DNA of 64,000 nt from Allomyces arbusculus (lineage: Eukaryota; Blastocladiomycota; Blastocladiomycetes; Blastocladiales; Blastocladiaceae), in the NCBI GenBank assembly GCA_027604705.1, contig JADHYV010000026.1:124001-188000 (forward strand). Direction: 5' to 3'. A program made the position numbers and the translations under genes. Numbering within the stretch: position 1 is the stretch's first letter; each line of letters opens with the position of its first letter. Of the stretch, positions 32,508 to 42,717 are shown in pieces. Under the pieces are notes generated by a model, which had not been told where the DNA came from, ran no database searches, and saw nothing but the letters and a program-made list of their open reading frames with translations.

Positions 32508-34247
32508 TCAAAACAGCACCGCACCACCCACAAACGCGGCCACCGCGACCGCGACCAACACCTGCATCGACCACGCCGAATCCGCAGCCACCACCACCAC
32601 CTGCTGCGGGTGCTGCTGCCGCGGATCGTACCTTGGCGGCTTCTCCTCCCTCGCGCGATCCGCATCCGCCTGCGCCGTCGCCAACTGCTCGTGGAGATGC
32701 CGAGTCTGCGCCTGTAACTTTGCGACTGCCGCGTTCTTCCCCTTGAGCTCCTCCTGCAACCGCGCAACTTCGGCCTCGAGCGCCGTCACCTGCGCAAGAT
32801 CATACACGGCGGTCGCCGACGACGCGGCCGTGACGTTGGGCGCCGAGACAACGGGGGTGCCGAGTCCGAGTGCAGAGGGCGTGGGGCCCGGCGGTTTCTA
32901 CCGCACACGGTGAGCCAGGCGGGCGCTGGTGGAGAGAAAAGGGGACAGGATGAAATGTACCTTGAGCACGAGCGCAGGCGTACTCGGTGGCGGGACCGCG
33001 ACTGCGACCGCAATCGGCGGCGGCGACGACGACTTGGTCGCACTCGCGGGGGGTGCTGCCACCGCCGTTACGTCGGGCTTGATCCCGCTGCCGCTACCAC
33101 TGCCGGTAGGCCCCATCAGTGCCGCGGTTGGGATCACAACGTCGGGTTTGTTTCCGCTGCTACTGCCTCGGATCGCCACAAACGCTGAGTCGCTTCCCGC
33201 GACCATCCCTGCCGACTCGGATTCCACTCCGCGCGCACACTCCACCGCTTGCGCCTGCGCCACCGGCACTGGCGTCGGTCCCGCGGCCGCGGCCGCGGCC
33301 GCAGCCGTCATCGCAGCGACTCTCGCGGCCACTCCCGCCGCCGACTCGGCCAATGCCGTCATCGGACTCTGCGGGGTGCCTGCTTCATTGGGCGACGCCG
33401 GCAACGAGATCGCCGCGACCAATGGTGACGGCGGCAGTGCTGTGGCCGTGGCCACCACGCCGAGGACGTCCAATTGTGGTAAGCGTGACACCGTAGTCGT
33501 GGGGCCCAGCGCCACATTGGCGGTCAGAGACATGACGGACTGCGTGGCGGACGCGGCCGTGGGCATGGCGACCGACGCGGTCGGGTGCATTGATATGGAA
33601 GCGGTCGGGTTGATCGACATGGACGTGGTCGACGAGGACCGGTCGACGTAGGCGCACCGCAACTTGTGTTCGCGGACGGAGGATTTGCGGACGGGGTCTT
33701 TATCGATGGCGGCCCACTAACGTACGCAGCAGAGGAGGTCAGTGACGATTTCCGTTGCGCACAGCCGGAACGGAAGCACACACGAGTTCCACGATTCGGT
33801 CCATACTCTCAGCCGCCCCCGCGGCCTCCTCGTCCGTGATACACGCCGCCTGGATCAGAAACTTGTCGCGGCACTTGGCCTCGGCCGGGATCGGGGTCGC
33901 TGGCGGCAGCAGGCACACGGTCACGTCGAGCGGCGCGGTCGTACTGCCGCGCGGCAAAAGGCCGAGGTTTGGGCGCACATAGTATAGTTTCGGCGCGGTG
34001 GTCTTGACTTTGAAGACCACGTGCGAGGTCGCGTTCGACACGGGGGACAGGGTTAGCGAGGTCGCGGCGCCCTGGTCGAGCGGGCCTACGGTACGGTGCG
34101 GGTTCGGGAGTCAGGACTCGGCAGCAGGGCAGGAAAGGGAGCAAGGGTAGGCAGGTCTGTGGTCAATATGGCAGCCACGGATCGCGGCCACATACGCGCA
34201 AATTCGATGGTGCCTGGTGGGTCGACGACGAGCAGGGCGTCGGTCAT
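32508..34247 (-). CDS. VAP/Scs2-type ER membrane contact protein (MSP domain)
   Basis: Tail-anchored ER protein that recruits FFAT-motif partners at membrane contact sites. Four exons: 34196-34247, 33784-34085, 32961-33716 and 32508-32897, all with GT-AG introns of 110, 67 and 63 bp and matching phases; 499 residues, longer than the usual ~250-300. The MSP domain spans residues ~5-135: VVDPPGTIEFARPLDQ, then SHVVFKVKTTAPKLYYVRPN (the conserved FFAT-binding face), LLPRGSTTAPLDVTV, CRDKFLIQAACI and SVREHKLRCAYV. Next comes a ~230-residue Ala/Ser/Pro/Thr-rich linker, a coiled coil (LEAEVARLQEELKGKNAAVA), and a C-terminal membrane anchor (SMQVLVAVAVAAFVGGAVLF). The unusually long disordered linker is the only oddity. 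Confidence 0.9.
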
Positions 34248-34933
34248 GGTGGCAGTGCGGGGACAAGGATAGCTGTGCGTCAGACTATGATCCGTCGTAG
34301 GGTTGCGCCCGGTCGTGCGAGCCAGTCGTGAGCGTGGAAGTCGGGCGACACAGTGATCGCGGGTGCTGGTGTGGAAAGACCGCGCGCGTCGTGTTCTTCC
34401 TGCGAGACGTGCAGAACGAGCGCGGCTTGCAGAACGGGAGAAGATGCGGCCAATAGGGGCCCGCCCGGTCGCTGGATGGTGCGGCGCGCGCGGTATGGGC
34501 TTGGTCGGGGCCAACACGATCGTGTCGCGCAAGGACTGCTGGATCGAGTGCGGGCAGTCGCGCGCCAGGCCGTGCCAGGCGAGGCCAATTGCTGGCGGGG
34601 GACGTTGCGGCCGGTCTTGGTGCGTGGAGGTGGTGGTGGAACGTCGCTCTCCTGTGAAAAGAGGAGAGGAGACGGCGAGATTTCGGTCATAAACAGGCGT
34701 CTTTCACGGTCACGTGCCAGTGACCCGGTTGGTGCGCCTTGTGAACTGCGCTGTACGTCGTCGCTCTGCTCGCCAAGACAACTTCCACCCGATCGGCTGT
34801 CGCCCAACTGCACTATCACATTTATTGGGCTACAGATCAAAAGGGAGCTGCAAGAAACTGCAACACTCATGCGCAAAGCATCAGCAGAACAAGCGCGCCA
34901 TTGACGACGCCGGGAATTACGCATGCGAGCTGG
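34248..34933. other. Intergenic region
   Basis: Upstream of the VAP gene; it likely contains its promoter. Overlapping open frames in all phases, no recognisable coding. Confidence 0.35.
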
Positions 34934-35473
34934 TCATGCACGCTGGACATACATGCAAATATACGACTTGCCCCCAAAACCTAAGCACAAATCCTGGCTG
35001 ATCGCCTCCCAGCCGCCCCACTGAACGCCATCCCACGAGGGGCCCACATGCTTCTGCTCCCGCACCTGGATGCTCGTGTTGGGCCGCCCACCGTGCCGCG
35101 CGTACCGCATCGCCATGAAAAAATATTTGCCTATCCGTACAGTAGTGATAGTCGATATATTAGCCCTGGGGTTACGGCAATTGCAAGGACAAGGTCTACG
35201 CACCGCCAATCGATTTGTTCAGGTCAGTGTGGAGGAACCGCCATTCGCTGGCGCCCCCGGGCAAGATATGCCGAATTTCCTCCAGATGACTGCGGCTCGG
35301 ATTGTCCTTTTACGTGAAAAAGTGAACGTCAATGAGCTTGCTCGCATCGCGGTCGTCGGTAGACTGCGGGATCAAATGAATGTATTGACCGCCATGGCCT
35401 TTGTTCAAGTCGTCGGTTGCGTCGGGGTGCCCGCAGGAGTTGTCGCCCACCCACACACAAATGTCGCGAATGT
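34934..35473 (-). CDS. Possible MABP-like beta-prism protein, C-terminal part
   Basis: Two pieces are joined by a good 73 bp intron (35131-35203): 35204-35473 and 34934-35130. They read two copies of a DLNK-GG-Y signature: DDLNKGHGGQYIHL and, across the splice, TDLNKSIGGKYFFMAMRY. Each is preceded by an (I)-x-D/R-I-x-V/I strand, and the end reads WEAISQDLCLGFGGKSYICM. This DLNKGxGGxYIYL repeat is what I recall from MABP/Vps62-type beta-prism domains of membrane-associated proteins. The upstream exon has one in-frame TAA at 35310-35312, which a very short 24-nt GT-AG segment (phase-compatible) could remove; otherwise the gene is broken. The N-terminal part, presumably in 35474-35900, could not be modelled. 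Membrane association is inference. Confidence 0.4.
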
Positions 35474-36025
35474 CTACATTATCAGGCCATCGTCAAGAGC
35501 TTAGCCAGTAGCTGGCCCAGTGACACTCGGTATTGAGCAAGCGTGCGTACAAGGCATTTTTGGAGCGTGAGGGACTGAAAGGCAGATCGACAGAGAGCGA
35601 GGATTCCGAAAAGCGTTTCTTGAGTGATGTTGCTTGCTCGTGGGTCGAGGGTGGAGGCCGTCGTCGATCGGAACACCAGGGGCTTTGAGCATTTTATAGT
35701 GGTGAGCGTCATATTCGCGTAATGATTGCGACTGACACAGCTCAGTTCATGGACCACGTCAGAAAACGCCCAAAGCAGACTGGAGCCAGTCCGTCTCGCT
35801 TGCTGCTGTGCGCACGATCCATGGACGAGCACGTCATTACGCTGCGGTGCCCGTAGATCAACGCCACGCCCTCTTTGGTGGGTTCTCCTCGACCTTTGGA
35901 AAGGGTTGGCTGACACTGGGGCACGTCAATGCCATTTAATGCAATCCTTATTACCCCTCTCGCGCCCTCCCCCTCCCCCTCCCCTCCTTCCTCCTCGACG
36001 CGCACTCCACACTCCCACACTCTAT
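35474..36025. other. Intergenic or unmodelled 5' part
   Basis: It may contain the first exon(s) of the MABP-like gene on the minus strand: an acceptor-like TAATGTAG lies just before 35473, and a minus frame at about 35482-35916 stays open. No start or donor could be fixed. The far right part is the 3' flank of the transportin gene. Confidence 0.3.
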
Positions 36026-39000
36026 CTACACCAACCGCCTCGCCTGCACGACCGCCGCCGCCGCCGGCGCGACCTCGCGCATCGTCGCGGCCCACACCTC
36101 TTCCCCGACATGCGCGCGAAACGCGGCCAACACCGATCTAAACACCTCATCCACATGATCCCCCGCACACACAGCCAACGTCTCGACAAACCTCGGCAAG
36201 ATCGGCACGATCGCGCGCGGGTTCACGCGCACGACCTCCAGGAACCCGCGCACCGCCGCATCCTTTTCCGGCGACGCGCGGAGTCTTGCCATGTGCGCGC
36301 ACCACGGCGCGGCAAACACGTCCAAGTCGGCGGCGAGGACCGTGGGTGCGATGTTGCCCAACCGTCCGAGGGTCAGGGCGCAGTTCTCGACGAGCATCGC
36401 GGGGGGTGCGCGCGCGTGGTGGTCGCGGCCGTGCGGCACGAACAGAGGTAGGAGACGAGCGGAGAGAACGCCCGCGGCGTCAGCAAATGCGGGCGCGGCA
36501 AGTTTGTCGGTGAGTTCACCGACGACCCAGACAGCGTTGTTGCAGAGTCGCAGCCAGGCAGGTTCGTCGTAGTGCTGGATGTATGAGACGGTGTGGTGCA
36601 AGAGCGTGGGCGCGTAGGGCTGCACGACGCTGTAGGCGTGCACGACGAGGTCGCCGAACAAACCCATGGCGGATTGCTTGACGGTCGGTGCCGGGTCCTA
36701 AATTTGGCCAAACGGGTAAGTTCACGCCGTCACGCCGGGCACAGAACTGCTGATACAACATACGTTGAGCGTGATGTTGAGTACCGTCAACACCTGATTC
36801 TGGTACCGGCTCACGAGCTCCTCGGCCGCCGTCCCGCGACTCTGCACGACGCCCGACATCAGATCCAACGACACGATATAAAAATCGCGGTCGGGCTCGT
36901 CAGCGAGCCGCCCCTGCTGGTACTCGCTGAGACTTTGGTAGGTCGCTTGAATGATGCGCAGGCACCGCTCAAACACTTGGTGCGCATGCGCCTCGAACCC
37001 TGGCCCGAGCGGGATCACGACCGACGCGAGACACTCGAACAGCGGCAACAAGTCCTTGTCGTCGTCGCGCAACACGTGCCACTTGTGCATGAGTGCCGGC
37101 AAGAGCAGTTGCACGCACGCCGGCTGCCCGAGGGCCGAGCCCGTGACTTCGGCGAGCGTGCCGAAACAGTCATAGAGAACGAGCAAGTTGCGTTGCTGGT
37201 AGACGTTGAAGCATTGCACGAGCGTCGGCAGGATCGTGCCGAGGTATGGCACGATATTCTCGCCGGCGGCTTCCTCGAACGTGGCGAGTGTCGAGCAGGT
37301 CACTTCTTGCACCTTTTTGTTAGCGTGCGTCAAGTTGCGCGTGAGCTCGTGCACGACGCGCGCGAGCAGGTCCGGCGCGTTGGGTGCGTCGTAAATGACC
37401 CAATTGGCATACCGGCTGAGCGTCCAGCTGGCAATGCTCCTGACGAGCGCCTACAACGCGGGAACGTTGGTGAGCGCACATCGTCACGATCGTGGGGAAA
37501 GAGAGAGGGAGAACACGAACGTGGTCGTTGAGCGACGCGAGCAAGTACGGCACCAGCACGGGCAAATGTACCGTGATCGACTCCATGCACCCGTCAGCAA
37601 TCGCACCCAACGCCAAAATCCCGGCCTCGCGCACTTTCCAGTCGGGACTGGTCAGCCGATCCTGGAGCAGCGGCAGCAACGTATCGGCCACGGGCGCCTT
37701 GAACGTATTGGCCAGCATATCGAGCGCTGCGGCGGCACACTTACGCAAATTCCACTGCGTGACGGCATCGTCGTCGTCGTCGTCATCATCATCATCATCA
37801 TCGGAATCGTCATCTTCGTCGCTGTCCTCCTCGTCTTCTTCGTCACTGTCGCCTTCCTCGTCCTCCGCATCACTGTCGAGGTTCCCGGCATGATTCTCGC
37901 CAATCACTTCGCCATTCGGTCCAATCAACGGCGGCGGCGGCTCCATGCCCGAATCCTCGTCGTCCGCATCGCGGCTCAACCCCGCACCCACGCCTTCCAC
38001 GGTTACATCCACCCTCGCGTGCGCAACACGCGGCGTCACCCCACCCCCACCCGTCTCATGTGTCCGCCGGCGCCGATGCTGCCGCGGATTGATATCCTGG
38101 TCGCGGTCCGGCACATGCGCGTCATTCGCGTCGCCACCCAACTCAATTAACTCGTCCTCGGAATACACCATCCGATCGAGCAACACCGGTACAAGTACCG
38201 GCAATGCCGCCGCCAAGAGCGCATGCGACGGCGCGTGTTCGGCCAAGACGATCCAGCACTCGCACGCTTCGAGCGCGAGCGCGTCGTCCGTATCGCGCGA
38301 ACATAAGAGCATGTACTGGACCACGTCGTAAATCACGGGCGCGAGCGCGTCGGCGCGGAACTCGAGCAGTTTCACGATACACGCGCAGACCGCACGCCGA
38401 AGCGCCGGGTTTGGGTCCATGGCGCGCGTCAGGACGAGCGGGACGAACGTCGGGATACTGGCATCGACGTCGGGCGTGTGCGCGTGCAGGAGTTCGGTGA
38501 CGGCGTGGATCGCCGTGGCGGCGACGACGGGCGGATCCGGGTGCGTGACGAGCGTGACGAGACGGGGGAGGAGCGCGGCGAGTGGGCGAAGGGGCGAGTG
38601 GAGAAGGTCCTCGGCGTCGTCTTCGCAGACTTTGTCGACGGCTTTGAGCGCGGGGAGGAACGCGGGGTGGCTCGGGTCGGCGAGGAGGTCGACGAGCCGT
38701 GCGAGCGCCGCGGGCCACCGCTCCACTTTGGCGCGCGAAACGAGCAGTGCGATCAAAGTGCCGGCGACATTGGTCACGGCCGGGTCCGTGTCGTCGAGGG
38801 TCGCGAGCACGCGCGCCTGCACGTCGGCGAGAAGAGCCGGGTGCATGGTATGTGCACGAACGAGCAGGTAGGCCTTGAGCGCGTACCCGGCAGTGCAGCG
38901 CAGGGTGGTTGCCTCGTTGGAGCTGGGCGAGAGCAGGTAGGCGAGGTAGCAAGGGAAATCGGGAATGGTCGTGGCGAGATGCTGCAGGTCGGCGTGGACG

Positions 39001-39161
39001 CGGCGCTGCACGGCATTGTCGGTGGAGGTCGCGCCAGCGTGCAGTAGGTCGGCGAGCTGCGCGAGCCCCTGCGGGTGCGGCGCCCACGCGGTCGTTGAAG
39101 CCGGCATCAGCGGTGCTGTGGCAGCCGGGCCGGCATTGGGGTGCACGGTGTCGATGTCCAT
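36026..39161 (-). CDS. TNPO1: Transportin-1 / karyopherin beta-2 (nuclear import receptor)
   Basis: Importin-beta family receptor that carries PY-NLS cargo such as hnRNPs into the nucleus, released by Ran-GTP. Exons 37521-39161, 36764-37450 and 36026-36697 (introns of 70 and 66 bp, phase 0) give 999 residues. HEAT repeats run throughout; recognisable blocks are AVQRRVHADLQHLATTIPDF, FPALKAVDKVCEDDAEDL-like text, MDPNPALRRAVCACIVKLLE, WNLRKCAAAALDMLANTF, and later NLTHANKKVQEVTCSTLATF and EPAWLRLCNNAVWVVGEL. The hallmark acidic H8 loop precedes WNLRK: a long Asp/Glu tract including 12 or more consecutive Asp, here extended and interrupted by Ser. The loop is larger than in human Kap-beta-2. 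The start at 39161 (MDIDTVHP) is chosen because upstream in-frame sequence is low complexity. Confidence 0.93.
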
Positions 39162-39599
39162 GCTTGCCCGCGTTGTCGTGGACGCGTCGGTTGTCGTCGT
39201 GGTGATCGATCGCGACTGGTGGGTGGACAAGGGGGAGTGCAGCGTGCAGAAGGGTTGCGCTTGGTCGTGACCGCGAATCGGCGTCTTGGTGGAGCGGGAT
39301 CGTCGTCGTTGGCGTTGGCGTCGGTCGCGTCGGGAGCGTGTCGGCGGAGCGCGTCGCCCGTCGACAAGGTGGAGGGGGAGGTGGAGGAGAACGGAAAAAC
39401 GTGAAAGGCGTCGTAAACCACTTACGCGGGTGGCGATCTTGCCACGTGACAAAATTGGCAGGGACCATATAGAACCTCATGCATTTATTTCCTGTCAAAT
39501 AACGGACAGATGCCGTCATTTGCAGTGCATGTCGCGTCCTCTGCCTCGCACTCCGCTTTGCAGACCACAGCGACGTTGACGACGACGATTTCCCCCACC
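39162..39599. other. Divergent promoter region (transportin / SCI1-like)
   Basis: About 440 bp lie between divergent start codons. Upstream extensions of both frames are open but unlike protein. No other feature recognised. Confidence 0.4.
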
Positions 39600-40756
39600 A
39601 TGTCGAGCTCATCGCACCGCCACTCGGCGCATTCCACGCGCGGCCGTGACCGCGGCCATGATCGCGACAAGGACCGCGACCACGACCGCCCCAACCCATC
39701 AGCCGCACCACCCGTTGACCCCATCTCCGAAGACGACTACTTCCGCAAGGCCACCGAGTTCCGCAAATGGCTGCGCGACGTGCGTGCCCTCCTCACCCCC
39801 GCGCGCGCACGCTCTTCACCCGGGCTGACCTGTTCCCGCGGGCCGGTGCAGCCCGCGCGCCCCCATAACCTAGGACCGCGGCCAGTACCTCGACGAACTC
39901 TCGTCGAGTGACGCGCGGCGCGTGTTCCGCAAATTTGTACGTCGCTGGAACAAGGGCGAGCTCGACGCCGAGTATTACCGCGGCACGGTCGCGCTTGGGG
40001 GCGCCGAGACGACGCGGTACCAGTGGGCGTTTGTCTCGAAACTGGTATCTTATGCGCCGCGTTGCTGGCTGAAATGTCGACCGTTTCGTGGATCTGACGC
40101 GCCGCCTCTGTGCTAGCCCGATGATGAGCAAGACCGGATCGCGTCTACGGCGCGCGCCGTCTCGAAAGCCGGATCGCAATCCAAGCTCCCTGCGCCTCCC
40201 TTATCGCGACCGGTCGGTCCCGCGCGCGACCGCGATCGGCCTTACCCGCGCGACCGTGACCGCGATCCGGTCGACATTGACGACGACCGCGACCGCGCCG
40301 CCGCGCACCGTCGTGCCGAACGGCGCACGGCGCGTCGCGACGCAACCGACCGTGCCGCCGAATTGGCCCCGCCACCATCGACTGCGCGCGAGGCGATGCT
40401 GGAAAAACGGCGTGCCACGACCGACTTCCACCGTTCACGCGCCGAGGCACGGAGTGACTGGACGGCCGAGGTGCCGGAACATGTGGCGCTTGGTGGCGGC
40501 GGGAAGGAAGAGTTTGAGGCCGCGTACGTTCTTGATCTGCTGGCTGTGAAAGTTGGTGGAGAGCTGAATGAACTGACAGCAGGGTGGCTTTTTTTTTTGT
40601 AGGAAACGGCGTCGCGATGCGGCCGCGGAACGGCGTGCGGCTGCGCGGCGCGAGACAGCTGAGCCGGTGGATGACCGGTTGGCGGCGATGCGTGCCAAGG
40701 AGGACGCGGCCATGGCTATGTTCCACCAGCTCGCGGCCAAGTTCAAGCCGACCTAG
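39600..40756 (+). CDS. SCI1-like Arg/Asp-rich nuclear protein
   Basis: Resembles the conserved eukaryotic family that includes plant style cell-cycle inhibitor 1 (SCI1), a nucleolar, Arg-rich protein with a possible splicing link. Exons 39600-39779, 39874-40044, 40117-40523 and 40603-40756 (introns of 94, 72 and 79 bp) give 303 residues. Residues ~1-40 are an RD/RG-rich basic tail. The conserved core spans exons 1-2: ISEDDYFRKATEFRKWLRD, then GQYLDELSSSDARRVFRKFV, RRWNKGELDAEYYRG and TRYQWAF. The remainder is rich in Arg/Asp dipeptides and Glu/Arg coiled coil, ending MAMFHQLAAKFKPT. The third intron ends in a T11 tract before TAG. Function in this organism is unknown; the family assignment rests on the EDDYF...EFRKWL...LSS core. 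Confidence 0.75.
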
Positions 40757-41201
40757 GCGCGCGCGACGTGGCAAATGGGTCGAGCTTTCGGCTCGAATGT
40801 GAACGAGCCAGTGTCGGGTTTTTTGGTCCGAAGCGGATGCGGGCCCTTGCTCGCTCTGCTGTTGTCGACCGTTACCCGTATTTCCGGCCTTTGAAGAGAA
40901 CATGGCGCATTACGTATCGTCTCCACCTGGCCCTCCTTTCGTTGCGCGACGTGCTTCATCGTCGGTCCACACTGTGTCGTCGGTCGGTCGGTCCCCTCGC
41001 GTGCCGGTCGCCGGCGCATTTTCGCGTCGGTACCCCCCGCGAATCCTGTCTCCAAATGATGGCAAACGGTTCACATGTTTCAACACAACAAACAATAAAC
41101 AAATCGCTTTGGTACAGGGGAGGTTGATGAGCCAATACGAACAAACACACGCAACAACCAAAACCGCTAAACTCGACCCGCAAAAAATGGACAAGAGAAT
41201 C
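40757..41201. other. Convergent intergenic region
   Basis: About 445 bp between two converging genes. It includes an AATAAA-type sequence near 41094 on the plus strand, possibly the poly(A) signal of the SCI1-like transcript. No coding supported. Confidence 0.4.
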
Positions 41202-42717
41202 CTAGTACCCCCTCGCTGGTCCCGGCCCTGATCCTGGCGACGGCGGCAGCGCGCCTGGCACCCCCATCGGCGCCACCGTGAGCGGCGCAAACCCACCCGC
41301 TCCTGGGGACGGTGCCGGTTTCGACGTGGGCGCGATCTGCTGCAGCAAGAACGGGTCGTGCGCGGCATTCGGCGTGCGCGGCTCCGTCATGCCGTCGAGA
41401 CTGAACCGCGACTCGAGTCTCTGTGCGGCATTGGCCGCCGTCTGGTGCCGGTTCGGGCCAATGTAGTGGATCAGGCCCGTGCCGAACGAGCGGAAACAGA
41501 GCCACGAATTGACAAGCGTGGCGACGGCGACAAGCAGACACAGGACAATGGAGAATGTCATGGACCGCTTGACGGCAGCGAACCGGAGTCTGGGCGGGAC
41601 AAACGAGGGTCAGAAGGGTTGGGGGCAAACAGAAGCAAAGAGCGAAACATACTCGGTGCTGCACTGGTAGAGCTTGTAGGCAAGGTACCCAACGCATCCG
41701 ACGGTGCCGACCATGAACGCGTACATGAGCCCGGACGACTCGGTGCGGGTGCCGCGTGTGCACAGGATCACAAGCACGAAAATCATGACGACCGAAACGA
41801 CCAAGTGGACGGCAATGCCGACCGTGTCGCCCGTCGTGAGCTGGATGCCGATCACGAGAAATTGCAACGAGAACGTGGCGTAGAAAAAGACGCCAATTTT
41901 GAGCCTGTGTGCGGCACCGTCTGTTCGTCAGTATCGAGACTCGCAAGGCGAGAATAAATCAAGCGCGGCGTCACGTACAGCATCATGAGAAAAAAGTAGT
42001 GCATCATTTGCCGACGCAGACCGATATCGGCGCCGATGCGCTTGTAAATGGCCCATCCGTACTCGCGGTGCAAATGGTACGAGAGCCACGCGGTGCCGAC
42101 AAGGAACAGGAATGATGCGGCCATGGCGGGCAAGAACATGCCGAGCGAGACGGAGAGTGGTGGTGCGTCGGGCATAATGCGCTTCATGTCGTCGTTCGTG
42201 TTGGCAAAGAGCGACTGCGTTTGCACGTATTGCATGATCGAGTACCCGAATAGACCCTGGAATTGGGGAAAGAACACGTCAGGGTCGGGCCAGCGTTCCA
42301 CCTTGGCCCATTCTCGACCGTACCAGGTTGATGATGTTGAGCGCGACGAGATCAATCGAATTTTGGCTCACGACCGAGTTGAACGTGAGGTAAAACTGCA
42401 ATACCGTTGCAATCTGCACCGTGCAAATCCCAACCGCGTTAGGACCAACGAACCTGCTCTCGCCTGAGATACCAATACAAATCGCTGCGCACCATGTAGA
42501 TGTAATGGTACACTCCGACAGCCTTGCCGACGTTATACCACGACGCGAGATTCGGCGTCGACTTGATGCCGTCCATGGCGTCCATGTGGTGGAGCGCGAC
42601 GACCGACTCCAGCACGAGCTGCACGACCAATTGAACCGCCGAGGAAATGAGCGCATAGCGCGAGATGGGCGACGTGCGCAGCAAGTTGCGCAACTTGGTC
42701 AAATTGAGGCCGACCAT
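41202..42717 (-). CDS. UPF0658 Golgi apparatus membrane protein
   Basis: Fungal multi-pass membrane protein family (S. pombe members localise to the Golgi; molecular function unknown). Five exons on the minus strand: about 42454-42717, 42324-42413, 41979-42256, 41653-41904 and 41202-41589, about 423 residues. Family text is clear in the middle: FGYSIMQYVQTQSLFANTND, then SYHLHREYGWAIYKRIGAD, and across a splice HYFFLMMLLKIGVFFYATFS. About seven to eight hydrophobic segments are visible (for example GIAVHLVVSVVMIFVLVIL, GLMYAFMVGTVGCVGYLAY, MTFSIVLCLLVAVATLVNSW). The cytosolic tail is Pro/Gly-rich and ends PGPARGY. The first intron as drawn is only 40 bp with a CCTAAC branch site. An alternative GTGCGC donor would make it 79 bp and shorten the exon. 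Confidence 0.82.
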
